Positions 42,976-52,223 are shown, numbered from the stretch's first letter. The stretch: 64,000 nucleotides of DNA from Bradyrhizobium tropiciagri (GCF_001189845.1 NZ_LFLZ01000015.1:62001-126000), one strand, 5' to 3'. Notes: generated from the sequence alone by a model not told the origin. A program made the numbers and translations.

Positions 42976-44313
42976 ATGGCTGAGCTACCATTGCCGGAAA
43001 CTCAATACGCTCAGAGTGGCGAATTCAATATTGCTTATCAAGTGATGGGCGACGGCCCAATCGATGTGATTTTGGTTCCGGGCATTATCTCGCACATCGA
43101 GTATCAACACGAATTGCCAGGGTACACTCGCTTTCTTAAGCGACTTGCCAAATTCGCTCGCGTCGTAACCTTCGATAAAAGAGGGCAAGGTCTATCGGAC
43201 CGCTTGGCGGACGTGCCATCGCTCGAAGAGCGGATTGATGATGTTCGGGCTATTATGGACACGATCAATTCCCGGAAAGCCGCGCTGGTTGGTTTTTCAG
43301 AGGGAGCGGCGATGAGCGCTTTGTTCGCAACCGCCTACCCTGATCGCGTCACTCATCTTATTCTTTTTGGGGGACTGGCTCGTATTTTAGACTTGCTGCC
43401 GCCTAACCTCAGCCCGGAGATCATTCAAGAACGCTTGGCGAACCTAGTGAAACGGTGGGGAAACGGTGATTTTCTAAGAAATGTCTTTGCCAGTGAAGCG
43501 AACAATCCCGACGCAATGGCGCGCATCGCCAAATTCGAAAAGTTTGCTTGCAGTCCGGGCGCCCTGAAATCCTACATCCTTTCAAATAGGCGCATAGATA
43601 TAAACCCAATACTTCCCGCCGTTCGGACACCGACGCTCGTATTGCACCGAGCGACTGATGCGCAAGTTCCTGTAAGGCTCGGCCGACAACTGGCGGAGGG
43701 AATTCCGGGCGCGAAATACATTGAGTATCCCTCCGGTGATCACGCGTTCTGGACCGGGAGTATTGATCAAGTTGTAGGAGACATCGAAGAATTTCTCATC
43801 GGGCACCGCGTCGGCGACGAGTACGATTTGGAGCGCGTTCTTGCGACGGTACTGTTCACAGATATTGTTGATTCCACCAACCGGGCTTCGGAAGTCGGCG
43901 ATCATCGCTGGCGCGACCTACTAGACAGCCACGACGACGTTTCGAGCAGGCTGATCAGCAAGCATCGCGGAACCCTGGTGAAGAGTACGGGCGATGGTGT
44001 TCTTGCAACCTTCGACGGCCCCGGCAGGGCCGTACGCTGCGCTCTGGCGCTCAGCGAGGAAGCCGAAAGTATCGGCTTGCCAGTACGAGCGGGTCTGCAT
44101 TGTGGGGAGGTCGAGATCAGGGGCAACGATATTGGTGGTATCGCCGTCCATGCGGCCGCTCGCGTGATGTCTCAATCGTCGAGAAGCGAAGTTCTGGTAT
44201 CTCGCGTGGTTACCGATCTCGTCGCGGGTACGGACCTAAAGTTCGCTGAGCGCGGATCATATCAGCTGAAAGGACTTCCCGGAAAATGGGAGCTTTTCGC
44301 CGCCAGCAGATGA
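42976..44313 (+). CDS. Alpha/beta-hydrolase fused to class III adenylate/guanylate cyclase, copy 2
   Basis: 445 residues from ATG 42976 (ATG 42964 in frame is an alternative). Layout as in copy 1: hydrolase with TFDKRGQGLSD and GFSEGAA, then cyclase with LFTDIVDSTNRA, STGDGVLATFDGPGRAV and GLHCGEVEIRGNDIGG. The two copies are clearly paralogous but differ along the whole length, so the duplication is not recent. Two cAMP-forming enzymes near a cNMP-binding protein and CRP-like operators is suggestive. Confidence 0.9.
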   Translation: MAELPLPETQYAQSGEFNIAYQVMGDGPIDVILVPGIISHIEYQHELPGYTRFLKRLAKFARVVTFDKRGQGLSDRLADVPSLEERIDDVRAIMDTINSRKAALVGFSEGAAMSALFATAYPDRVTHLILFGGLARILDLLPPNLSPEIIQERLANLVKRWGNGDFLRNVFASEANNPDAMARIAKFEKFACSPGALKSYILSNRRIDINPILPAVRTPTLVLHRATDAQVPVRLGRQLAEGIPGAKYIEYPSGDHAFWTGSIDQVVGDIEEFLIGHRVGDEYDLERVLATVLFTDIVDSTNRASEVGDHRWRDLLDSHDDVSSRLISKHRGTLVKSTGDGVLATFDGPGRAVRCALALSEEAESIGLPVRAGLHCGEVEIRGNDIGGIAVHAAARVMSQSSRSEVLVSRVVTDLVAGTDLKFAERGSYQLKGLPGKWELFAASR

Positions 44314-44409
44314 TCTGAACCCGCGCGAAAAGCAAGAGACTGCTTGGCAGAGATTTTTTCAGCCCCAATGCCTAATTTCGCGAGAAGGGCGAACGTACCT
44401 CAAAAGCGA

Positions 44410-44437
44410 TGACCCCGACGCTTTCGCGCCGGGGTCA
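44410..44437. terminator. Hairpin between convergent genes
   Basis: TGACCCCGACGC and GCGCCGGGGTCA form an 11-of-12 bp stem with a four-base loop. It lies between the second cyclase (plus) and the minus-strand small-gene cluster and probably ends transcription from both sides. Confidence 0.6.
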
Positions 44438-44485
44438 ATCGTGATCATGAGGCGCGGGTACATCCGCCGCGCCGTCCGATCATAC

Positions 44486-45332
44486 TCATCCGTCACTACA
44501 CCACCCGATCATGAGCAAGCTGTGACAGCGACGTGGCGCTGACGTGTTCACATCCGCGCGAAACCGGCCCGCAGCCAGTTCGCGCTCGCGCCACTCAACT
44601 CGACGCCGATGCTCAACCGCTAACGCCTTCCGCGCCTCCATATCCCGGATGATCTGATCGATCTCAGCGCCATCCAACGTTCGCTTGATGCGCAACACGA
44701 CCGACAGCGCGATAACGACATCGCCATATGGCTTCAGCAAGTCGCGCGCGACGATGTCGCAGTGCGCGATAAAAGTGGCAACCGCCTCTTCACTGGAGCA
44801 AATCAACATAGCCAGCTCGCGCGCCTGCCGAATGTCATCGATAGGCTCGGCCGGTTCCTCGTCGAGCAGCATGCGTTCCAGCTGCTCGACCGGCCATAAA
44901 CTCAATGCACTTGGCGTAAACATTGCCGAAGACATCTGCGACAGGGCGACGATCCTCGCCCGGCTGCGGCATCATCGGGCGCAGAGCGTCCCGAACGTGG
45001 GAAGCATCACCGCGACCCTCCGCAAACGCTTCAGCATGGCCCAGCCCCCAACACAGACCTTCAGAACCACGAACCGGGTCCGGGTTCACCGTGACGCCAC
45101 CCACTTCATGTCCCAGCAGACGCGTGCAGACGGCATGACCAGCTTCATGGATGGCGATACGCACATCGTCATCGAACGTGCGACCGAATGAGGCAAGCAA
45201 GCGGTCGTAATCATCGAGTTCCACGTCAAGACCGCTGCCGTGATCAGGATCAACGCCGACCTCGACAGCGGTCTCGATCTTGGCGAGAAAAGCTGCTGAC
45301 CCTTTCTCAGCCGAAGTTGTTGCATCAGACAT
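44486..45332 (-). pseudogene. HExxH-motif (M41-like) protein gene split by a one-base frameshift
   Basis: The N-terminal part (ATG 45332, MSDATTSAEKG) has VRIAIHEAGHAVCTRLLGHEV, a zinc-metallopeptidase-type HEAGH like that of FtsH peptidases, and stays in frame to about 44880 (CIEFMAGRAA). The natural continuation, ERMLLDEEPAEPIDDIRQARELAMLICSS and on to 44486, lies in another frame. Removing one G from GCAGCTGGAACGC (44878-44879) joins them as FMAGRAAERMLLDE, matching the usual form of this conserved protein as I recall it. Either a real mutation or a sequence error. The function is unknown. Confidence 0.7.
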
Positions 45333-45534
45333 AGCCAAGCACCTTCTTATGTCGCGCCAGCATGCGCGCGCGAATGATTGCAACAGGATTATTGCCCAGC
45401 TGCGGCATTGCGCGAGCGATCATCGCAGCGACAGCGGGCGGAATGCGGCCGTCGTCCTTCGGATCGACGACCCAGCCGTCGATCCGCGTCACGATTTGAT
45501 GGGGTTGCCAACCGGGCGGTGCTGACTTTTTCAC
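45325..45534 (-). CDS. Small conserved hypothetical protein (69 aa)
   Basis: 69 residues from GTG 45534, reading KKSAPPGWQPHQIVTRIDGWVVDPKDD and ending RHKKVLGYV. The stop overlaps the start of the HExxH gene by eight bases and the GTG overlaps the stop of the gene upstream (GTGA), so it is the middle of a tightly packed operon. I do not recognise the family. Confidence 0.6.
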   Translation of the reverse strand: MKKSAPPGWQPHQIVTRIDGWVVDPKDDGRIPPAVAAMIARAMPQLGNNPVAIIRARMLARHKKVLGYV

Positions 45535-45704
45535 GTGCGCGGCACCGCGATCTCGATGGTGTGCGCTTCGGCGCTACGGTCGATAACGGTGAAGTTCGCT
45601 TCGCGCAGCACCGGATCAGGCTCGATCTGCGGCGCAGCATAGGGTTCCACGATTGCGTCGAGGTCAACGACATCCAGAGCTTGAGGGCTGAAGTCACCCG
45701 CCAC
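45531..45704 (-). CDS. Small hypothetical protein (57 aa)
   Basis: 57 residues from GTG 45704: VAGDFSPQALDVVDLDAI, PQIEPDPVLREANFTVID, ending EIAVPRT. The open frame continues to 45818 but that part overlaps the upstream gene. Four-base overlap with the gene downstream. It may be the continuation of the upstream 70-residue protein after a frameshift, because it starts ten bases before that gene stops. Unknown function. Confidence 0.45.
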   Translation of the reverse strand: MAGDFSPQALDVVDLDAIVEPYAAPQIEPDPVLREANFTVIDRSAEAHTIEIAVPRT

Positions 45705-45906
45705 GCATGCCACGGAGCTGGGCGCGGCGGGGGTCGGTCGTGGCTGTCGCAATACCGCGATTGAGGGCGCGATGCGCGGTCTCCACGAGCATGGTCGCGT
45801 CGTTCCACTGACCGGCAAACTTCTTGCAGCCGTCGTGGTCGCGGTAATGCGCGCTGCGCAGCATGAAGACGGTCTGCGTCGCCGGGGCCGGCTCGGTCAC
45901 CACCAT
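45694..45906 (-). CDS. Small hypothetical protein (70 aa)
   Basis: 70 residues from ATG 45906: MVVTEPAPATQTVFMLRSAHYRDHDGCKKF, QWNDATMLVETAHRAL, ending DPRRAQLRGMRGG. It overlaps the next gene by eleven bases. Part of the same minus-strand string of small genes. I know no function for it. Confidence 0.5.
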   Translation of the reverse strand: MVVTEPAPATQTVFMLRSAHYRDHDGCKKFAGQWNDATMLVETAHRALNRGIATATTDPRRAQLRGMRGG

Positions 45907-45919
45907 AAGCGCGGGGGGC

Positions 45920-46015
45920 TCATCCGGGATCGCCTGTTTCAGTCGTGGCCTTGGCCGCCTCATCCTCACATTCGGCAGCTTTCTGACGGTAGTATTCAGC
46001 GGCTTGCGCAGACAT
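45920..46015 (-). CDS. Very small protein (31 aa), possibly truncated
   Basis: 31 codons from ATG 46015: MSAQAAEYYRQKAAECEDEAAKA and a short tail. The YYRQKAAECE pattern is seen at the start of small helical proteins in Bradyrhizobium. It fits the string of small genes (the start is four bases from the upstream stop at 46019), but may be a shortened relic. Confidence 0.4.
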   Translation of the reverse strand: MSAQAAEYYRQKAAECEDEAAKATTETGDPG

Positions 46016-46018
46016 CTT

Positions 46019-46354
46019 CTATCTCGGAAACCGTGGCCGCCCGATGTGAACGAGCTTCACCCGCTTTCCCTTGCGACGTTTCGGTTGTGGTGGCTTGATC
46101 GGTGTGCCGAAAAACCGCTCGCGCGCGATACCGTTGTGGTTGATCGTCCATGCCCAAGGGCCGCAGATTGCGTCGCCGCATAAAATTAGGTGCTTGTTGC
46201 GACGGCCGAAGATGTGAACGTAGATGGCCTCGCGGCGGACAATTGCCCGCCGCCTGGCCCTGACGGCTTCGAGGTGATCGTCGAATTCCTCCTCGAATGC
46301 GGCGCGGAACGTTCTCACTGACGGGTCGATGAGTATCGGCCACCGGCATCGCAC
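46019..46354 (-). CDS. Hypothetical protein (111 aa), basic C-terminus
   Basis: 111 residues with a charged middle (FDDHLEAVRARRRAIVRRE), then YVHIFGRRNKHLILCGDA, WAWTINHNG and a basic proline-rich end (PPQPKRRKGKRVK). It heads the string of small minus-strand genes that runs to 44486. No ribosome site is obvious and the true start may differ. I do not recognise it. Confidence 0.4.
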   Translation of the reverse strand: MRCRWPILIDPSVRTFRAAFEEEFDDHLEAVRARRRAIVRREAIYVHIFGRRNKHLILCGDAICGPWAWTINHNGIARERFFGTPIKPPQPKRRKGKRVKLVHIGRPRFPR

Positions 46355-46697
46355 ACCAACAAGTCTTGCTTGACCAGCCAGTCAACATCATGGTGCCCCT
46401 GCCGACCGTGCAAGCCGTGCTGCCTATCGGGATGCTAGGCGCGCTTGCTGCTGCCAAAGACCAACATCAGCGTCGCAAGCGCCTGCCTGTGCTTCCAGTC
46501 GCTCCGGTTCGCGTTGACGAGTTCCGTTTGGGAGCCGGCGCACGCTTAGACGACTGAGAAGGGGCAGTCACTTGTGCACAGCGTCATCGTCCACCCGAAA
46601 GCCTTGAGAAGCCTTCGCGGTCGAGGTCAAGGGGGATGGCCGCACTGGTCGGCGAAGGACTCTTTCCGGAGGCCCACCATAACAGGGGGTCATACGC

Positions 46698-46745
46698 GGT
46701 AGCGGGGGAAGGACTCGAACCTCCACCCCAAGTTTAGGATGCCTG
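46698..46745 (-). tRNA. tRNA-like 3' fragment (anticodon arm to acceptor), probable remnant
   Basis: On the minus strand, an anticodon arm (CAGGC, loop ATCCTAA with CCU in the anticodon place, ACTTG; one mismatch), variable loop, T arm (GGAGG TTCGAGT CCTTC) and acceptor strand CCCCGCTACC can be drawn. There is no D arm and no 5' acceptor strand, and the last base of CCA is changed. This is at most a decayed 3' half, like the one at 14500. It lies 120 bases from an XRE regulator gene. Confidence 0.45.
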
Positions 46746-46864
46746 TGCCCGGGCCAACCATCGACTGTAGTAATAGGCCGGGTCCCACGAAGCGAAATTA
46801 TCGCCTTCGCGGCACCATCGCGCGGGCACCTAACAGCTTTCGTAATCGGCGGGGCGCCTGCCAG

Positions 46865-47086
46865 TCATCGTCGACGAACCAACTCCTCCGGATCGACCCT
46901 AAGAGCCTTGGCTATCCGCTCAATCACCAAGAGCGATGGATTTCTTTTGCCGCTTTCGACCCCGCTCAAATACGTCTGATGAACCTCGGACAAGCCCGCG
47001 AGCTCTTCTTGGCTGAGTTTCCTTGCCCGACGTAATTCTTGAATGTTGAGACCGACTCGATCCTGCAAGCGCATGCAGGACAGCAA
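46865..47086 (-). CDS. XRE-family helix-turn-helix regulator (73 aa)
   Basis: 73 residues, almost entirely one Cro/CI-type HTH: LNIQELRRARKLSQEELAGLSEVHQTYLSGVESGKRNPSLLVIERIAKAL. Start ATG 47086, with an alternative at residue 5 (MRLQDRV). Single-domain XRE proteins of this size are frequent in mobile or accessory regions, often controlling a neighbouring cassette. The next gene (47116) is divergent, with 29 bases between the two starts, so it may be the target. Confidence 0.85.
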   Translation of the reverse strand: MLSCMRLQDRVGLNIQELRRARKLSQEELAGLSEVHQTYLSGVESGKRNPSLLVIERIAKALRVDPEELVRRR

Positions 47087-47115
47087 GGGAAACTGTGCTG
47101 TCTAGCCCATAGACT

Positions 47116-47574
47116 ATGAGTCATAAAATGAGTATCCTTCCCTCCTTCCAGGAAATTGGGCGACCTATGTCAGCAAGTCTGGTTGAGCTGAGCCTCAGTC
47201 CCTTCGTCAAATGTGGGCGAGAAATCTCGAACGTCGGCTATCTCGACGTGTCGACCGGGAGAGTTGTGGCTTCACTGGAAGTCCCTCTCGGGCTGATCGA
47301 ACGCGCGGTTCTCGCTAACGTGTCGGTGGAAATAGCTTTGGCAGGCGACGGTAGAATTGCGTCCTCCGTCGCTGGAGAGGCATCCGCTTACTCGTCAGCA
47401 GTCAAGACGGTTTCCATTGACCACCTAATCCAGGAGTTTCTGGCTGGCGACAACCTGCGTCTGGAAGAAACGACACAAGCGGAGCTGAGAACGCTCCTGA
47501 ATAGGCTTCAAGATTCAGCTCGTGCGGTGCAACGCGCGATCGCGTCGTTCGAACGTTCGGCAAATGAGGCATGA
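47116..47574 (+). CDS. Hypothetical protein (152 aa), divergent from XRE regulator
   Basis: 152 residues; the start could also be ATG 47167 (MSASLVELSLSPFV), which begins the more regular part. The protein has a mixed beta/helix look (SNVGYLDVSTGRVVASLEVPLGLIERAV) with a helical end (LRTLLNRLQDSARAVQRAIASFE). No motif known to me. Sharing a short intergenic region with the XRE gene suggests co-regulation. Confidence 0.5.
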   Translation: MSHKMSILPSFQEIGRPMSASLVELSLSPFVKCGREISNVGYLDVSTGRVVASLEVPLGLIERAVLANVSVEIALAGDGRIASSVAGEASAYSSAVKTVSIDHLIQEFLAGDNLRLEETTQAELRTLLNRLQDSARAVQRAIASFERSANEA

Positions 47575-48665
47575 AAGCGACCCAGCGAGGCTCCGCTATT
47601 GTGTTCGGCTGAGGGGTCTTTGGCGATCACCGGCCAATGCTGATTTCCGCCAGTGAGACCATTAGCCAGAGCGCTGGCCTTTCGCGAGACAAATCGGCGC
47701 GCGCATGCGTTTAATCCTTGCCGGACTGCTAAGTGCCGACAGGCGCTGACTCGCCGAGCGCCTGGCGACACCCGTCGCGGCGAGGCCATTTCCTGGTCCC
47801 TCCCACATAGCATGATGCTGCCTAGGCCCATGAGATGATGCATCAGGACAATGATGATGTGGAACTAACGGCGCGCCGCCGTGTCCAACGACCTCGCCGG
47901 GCAAACCCAACGCCTGACGGCGTCGTGATGGAGATGGCGAACATTGACATCGTTGACTCTGGTGTCGCCGGCCAATGAGCGAAACATGCTCATGGTCCGA
48001 CGCTCCACTCTCGTTCCAACGGCACACCTTCTTGGGACGCTCACAGTAGAGATGTCGAAGACCGCTGGCTGCACTCATATGCCCTTCGTCTAACAGCCCA
48101 AAGCTTCTACGAAAATTCACCATCGATCTGTTGCGTGGTCCCCTGGTGGCGCGTGGCCACACGCTCGCGGCCGCAGACGCAATCAGCAAGACGCGTCTTG
48201 GCCTTGGCTTGGCTCTGGCGATATCGCAGACCCTAACAGCGCTAACTCTTGGATGTGCAGACAATCACTTAGCCGCCTTTAGGCGACAGTGCTTTTATCT
48301 TGTCGTCACTCCCTTCCATCCTCTTCATCGGGCTACGTCACCCTGGCTTTGCTCAAATTGCCAAGTCGATGCACGGCGTGATCGATCACATCGGCACAAA
48401 ATCGAACCCTTTCGCTTGAAAAGCGGCGGACAATTTGAGCCTTGAGGGCGCGCGCTGAAGCATCATTACTGCTCGTGAGATGGACGAAATCACACCTCCG
48501 AAGATCGAAAAGCGGAGTTCAATTCCACGCGAAATGCGAGCGTCAGCTCAAAAATACTGCGTCAAAATCCCTCGGATCGCTCGCATTTTTGCGAGCTGCG
48601 AAGCCCTCTTCCAACACAAAAATGCTCCTCTTCTCCCTCCCAAAGCGGCGCAAGCAACGCAAAAA
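47575..48665. other. About 1.1 kb without a supported gene
   Basis: Open frames on both strands here are dominated by Arg, Ser and Pro, lack ribosome sites and show no protein-like pattern. The stretch looks like degraded accessory DNA between the XRE module and the DUF736/ParB module. I see no repeats or tRNA. Confidence 0.4.
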
Positions 48666-48691
48666 GGCCCCGCCTCCGAGGAGGCGGGGCC
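48666..48691 (-). terminator. Rho-independent terminator of the DUF736 gene
   Basis: A perfect 12-bp stem (GGCCCCGCCTCC / GGAGGCGGGGCC) with a two-base loop in this reading is followed, in the minus-strand direction, by five T residues. It lies 15 bases after the stop of the DUF736 gene. The strongest terminator in the window. Confidence 0.85.
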
Positions 48692-48706
48692 GATGATCCG
48701 ATGCGA

Positions 48707-49018
48707 TCAGTCGCCGCTGCGGCGCGACCAGATCAGGGTGAAATCCTCGTCGCCTTCGACCTTGACCAGCGAGGCGTAGATCGGAGCCGGGAAGCTCGGA
48801 TCGTCGAGCTTGACCGAGAGATATTCGCGGTCGCTGTCGCGAACGGTCTTCTTCCACGCGGCGCCGAACTCGGTTGCGCCGGCGAAAATGCGGTAGTCGG
48901 GAGCCTTGTCGTGGTCCTTCTCGGACGCCATGAACTTGGCCTTGATGTTGAGCGTCAGCGTCTTGATCGAGCCGGTGTAGCCGTTGTCCGAAGCGGTGAA
49001 AGTGCCGATGGTCGCCAT
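48707..49018 (-). CDS. DUF736 family protein
   Basis: 103 residues from ATG 49018, with AGAGGAAG upstream. The start [18 protein letters not shown] and the later [15 protein letters not shown] and [19 protein letters not shown] are hallmarks of DUF736, a small family in plasmids, integrative conjugative elements and genomic islands of Rhizobiales and other proteobacteria. Molecular function unknown. Together with the ParB-like gene to its right it marks a transferred accessory module. Confidence 0.92.
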   Translation of the reverse strand: MATIGTFTASDNGYTGSIKTLTLNIKAKFMASEKDHDKAPDYRIFAGATEFGAAWKKTVRDSDREYLSVKLDDPSFPAPIYASLVKVEGDEDFTLIWSRRSGD

Positions 49019-49726
49019 GATAATCTTCCTCTGTTTTGCTCGGGCCGCGCCCATCGCAGCCTCGATGGCTGTCCTTGGCCCGGGGAGCGATCGGCCCGCA
49101 GCCGTAAGGCCCGCAGCGCCAGCGGAGGACGGCGAAAGCCTGCTTTTTTGTCTTGCGCGAGGAATGACGCCGCCAGGCGGCAGGGGAAAAAAGCAGGCGT
49201 GAGCTGTTGCGGGAAGGCGATCGAGGCTCTTGCCGTCCCTCGGGCCTGATCAGCCCATTCGAGGGTGCGTTGGACGCGAGCCCACGCCCAAACTGACCGG
49301 GATTAGCATGGCTACCGGCGCCCACCGCAGCACCGGGAAAACGACCGGATCGATCAAGAAAGGCCGACGTCTGCGCATCAATGACAGGAACGACGCACCA
49401 GGAAACGAGCGCGAACTCAATCGCATTTTCGCTTGCGAAAACGACGGCGGCGCCAAGAGTATCCGCCGCAATTGCGTCTCGGCTCACGAGGTCTGGACAC
49501 GATCAAGGCTTCCAACCTGATCGCCTCGTCACGGCAAGGGATGGCGCGACACAACCGCTCCGGGTGCAGCAAGCGGCATGGGTCGGATGGATCCTGACCC
49601 GCATTTGAGGAGCGGCTAGCGTGGGTAATCGCCGCTTCTTTTCCTCTAAGCCGGCCGCGCGCCATCAGGCGCGCGGCCGCAAATTTGGAGCTTGCCGGGG
49701 CCGCCCTTGCGGCCCCGGCTCACCAT
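49019..49726. other. 708-bp region with two strong hairpins after the ParB-like gene
   Basis: No gene is supported; a plus-strand frame at 49308-49520 (MATGAHRSTGKTTG) is possible but unlikely. Two perfect GC hairpins lie at 49653-49678 (GGCCGCGCGCC / GGCGCGCGGCC) and 49694-49719 (GCCGGGGCCGC / GCGGCCCCGGC). The latter is eight bases after the ParB-like stop, so they probably end that transcript. Confidence 0.5.
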
Positions 49727-51733
49727 TTACTCCGCAGCTTCCAAGCAGGAAGCACTGCCCTGCGCGTCATCTGGCGCATCAGCCCGATCGTCCGTCCTGG
49801 CCGTCCGCAGCAAGGACGGTAGCCAGCCGGTCGGCGCCAGTAACTGCTCGGCGGCGGCGGCCATCTCGGCTTTTTTCATGCCCGACAAGCACTCCGCGGC
49901 CTCCTCGCTGACGCCTTCACGGACGGCCTCCAGAATGCCAGCTTTGGTGACGCGGCCAAGATAGCTGCCGACCGTCGGCCGCCAGTATCCGGTCATGTCG
50001 AGGGCAACCGCCTCGGCCAAATGCCGGGCTGCCGCGAGGGCGCGCGGCCTCCGGTCAAACGGCAGTTTGACCGCGTTGACGGTCAATGCCGCGCAATGCG
50101 CGAACAGGGACATGCGGCTGTCGTGGTCGAGTCCGGTCACGAATTCCCAGAGCCCGCTGGCGTCCTTGGGCATCTGCCTGGCCCAATTGGCATGGCGATC
50201 CGACCACGCCTTACCGGCCGCCGTGTCCTCGATTCCAACCGCATGCACGGCCAAATCCGTCTTCATCGGTTGGATGCCGACCACATGAGCATTGGCCCCG
50301 AAATAGAAAATCTGAACCGCCAGCGCATGCGTCACCGCGACGATGGCGACGTCCGGCTGCTCACTCAGATTGAGGCGCAGCCCCAAGGTGCGATGCGCGG
50401 TGAGGTCCCGAACGAGCGCGTCAGACAGCCGTTGATCCTCGTCCTCGTCGTCGCTGGCACTCTCCTCTTCTTCACCGTCGTGCGCAGCTTCGACGCCTCC
50501 TTCGCCCTCTTCTTTCGCTGCCTGAGCGTCGCCTTCATGCCCGGTTTCAGCGTGGGGTTTCTCGTCCTCGGGGCGGATGAAACCCCGCTCGACCCGCACC
50601 GTGCCGTCGTGATTGAGGACCACGAAGGCGCCGCCGCGCGCGACGTCGGCAGGATCGTAGGCCTGCCGCTTTGCCTCCAGCCGCTCGATCTCAGTCTCCA
50701 GCTCGCCGAGCCGCGCGTCCACGTCGTCGGGCAGTTCCTCGGCCGTCTGATGCTGTTCGGTCAGCCGGTCGAGCTCGGTCTGGACCGCCTGAAGGGAGGC
50801 CTGATCTTCCGCCGACAGCTCGACCGGATGCGGGTAGACCCGGCGCAAACCGTGGGCATGCGGGAAGTCGAGATGGGCTTCCGTCCACCGCCATCCCTCG
50901 GCCGCTCGCAGGTTATCCGCCTCGCGGCCGAGCTTTGCGGTCACCAACAGATCGAGCAGCGAGACGTCTTCCAGATAGCCGCCGCAATCCTCGGTAAAGA
51001 GGTCGCGCAGCACCGTGCCGCCCGCCTCTGTATAGGCCTCGAGCCCGACGAAACGCGCTCGCCGATCCGTGGCAGCAACGTGGGACTCGGTGAGCAGACG
51101 GCGGATGGTGGCAGCATCCGGGTCGAAGGGCAGGCGCTCATAGACGGCTTCCTGCCGGCCATGATCATCCGTGATGGCAAACGCCATCAGCTGCTCAAGC
51201 GTCAGCTCGCCGTCGCGATAGAGCTGCACCAGTTTGGGCGACACCGCGCCTAACCGCAGGCGTTGCCGCACCACATGCGCGGTGACGCCGAAGCGCGCCG
51301 CGATCTCCTCCACACCGAGCCCGCGCTCATCCGAGAGCTTCCGGAACGCCTCGAACTCGTCGGCCGGATGCATCCTCTCCCGGGTGACATTCTCGTCCAG
51401 GCTGATTTCGTGAGGGTCGTTCGCGGTATCGATGACGCAGCGGATCGGTTCGTTTTTCTTGATTTCCTTGCGCTTCACCCGCAGCAGCTGGGCCAGCCGC
51501 CGGCCCTCGCCGATGGTCACGCAAAAGAACCCCGTCGCCGCCCCCTCGCCATCGACCTCCGGCTCGACAACCAGATTCTGCAGGATGCCTTTGACGGCGA
51601 TGCTCGCCGCCAACGCCTCGATTGCGGCCCCGCTGTGCGGCGTCCGGCGCGCATTCTTCGGCGACTTTTTGAGCTTGCCGAGCGGAATGCGAACCTCTGT
51701 TCCATCAGGTATTCCAATTGTTTTGGCCGACAT
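49727..51733 (-). CDS. Large ParB/RepB/Spo0J-family protein
   Basis: 668 residues from ATG 51733; AAGGA nine bases upstream supports this over earlier in-frame ATGs. The N-terminal ParB nuclease-like domain has IPLGKLKKSPKNARRT, LAASIAVKGILQNLVV and the box IGEGRRLAQLLRVKRK. The following HTH is GVEEIAARFGVTAHVVRQRLRL. A Glu-rich spacer (about residues 330-440) and a C-terminal domain (about 440-640) complete it. ParB-like proteins this long accompany DUF736 in mobile elements of the group; no ParA is found next to it. Confidence 0.92.
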   Translation of the reverse strand: MSAKTIGIPDGTEVRIPLGKLKKSPKNARRTPHSGAAIEALAASIAVKGILQNLVVEPEVDGEGAATGFFCVTIGEGRRLAQLLRVKRKEIKKNEPIRCVIDTANDPHEISLDENVTRERMHPADEFEAFRKLSDERGLGVEEIAARFGVTAHVVRQRLRLGAVSPKLVQLYRDGELTLEQLMAFAITDDHGRQEAVYERLPFDPDAATIRRLLTESHVAATDRRARFVGLEAYTEAGGTVLRDLFTEDCGGYLEDVSLLDLLVTAKLGREADNLRAAEGWRWTEAHLDFPHAHGLRRVYPHPVELSAEDQASLQAVQTELDRLTEQHQTAEELPDDVDARLGELETEIERLEAKRQAYDPADVARGGAFVVLNHDGTVRVERGFIRPEDEKPHAETGHEGDAQAAKEEGEGGVEAAHDGEEEESASDDEDEDQRLSDALVRDLTAHRTLGLRLNLSEQPDVAIVAVTHALAVQIFYFGANAHVVGIQPMKTDLAVHAVGIEDTAAGKAWSDRHANWARQMPKDASGLWEFVTGLDHDSRMSLFAHCAALTVNAVKLPFDRRPRALAAARHLAEAVALDMTGYWRPTVGSYLGRVTKAGILEAVREGVSEEAAECLSGMKKAEMAAAAEQLLAPTGWLPSLLRTARTDDRADAPDDAQGSASCLEAAE

Positions 51734-52182
51734 GATCATGCTTCCTTTTGCTTCCATGGGTGCAAGGCGCACCACGCGCCTGCACCCCTGCCCATCGGCG
51801 AGATCGGGGGTAGCAAGTGCCAGGACGACCCGGGCGGTGGGGGATCGCCCGCCCGAAGGGCCGCTTCGTGAGAAGCGGGTCTGCACAAGCGTGTGCCACA
51901 TCATCGAAAGTCGACAACGTGAAAGCAGCGCGGAAGACCGGGGAGACCGCTCGGGGCGGCGTCGGCGAAAGCCGGCGCTTTACCCTGGCGCGCGCGAGGG
52001 GCAGCGCCCCTTCAATGTCTTCATTCAAGAAAAAAGACGCGAAGCGGCCGTCGCCGCACCGAAGGTGCGGTGGTTAGGTGATAGCAATGGCGTGATGCTC
52101 TCAAGCGTGAGATTGTTGGGCAAAGCAAAGGAAGTGTAATCAAGCCAAGAGTGAGAAAATCGAAACGCAGCCGACGAGAGTG

Positions 52183-52223
52183 CAGTGATAGCGACGCGGG
52201 CATGCAATGACCGCGGGCACCGA
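52183..52223. repeat. About 41-bp direct repeat, copy 1
   Basis: CAGTGATAGCGACGCGGGCA and onward through TGCAATG; repeated with few changes at 52272. It lies upstream of the ParB-like gene in a stretch (51734-52680) with no supported gene. Confidence 0.45.

Noticed and set aside
47662..48264. 200-codon minus-strand frame between the XRE and DUF736 modules
   Set aside because: Random-looking composition with many Arg, Ser and Pro and no recognisable segment.
49230..49520. 96-codon plus-strand frame
   Set aside because: No ribosome site at the start and no family resemblance; a short version from 49308 remains possible but unsupported.
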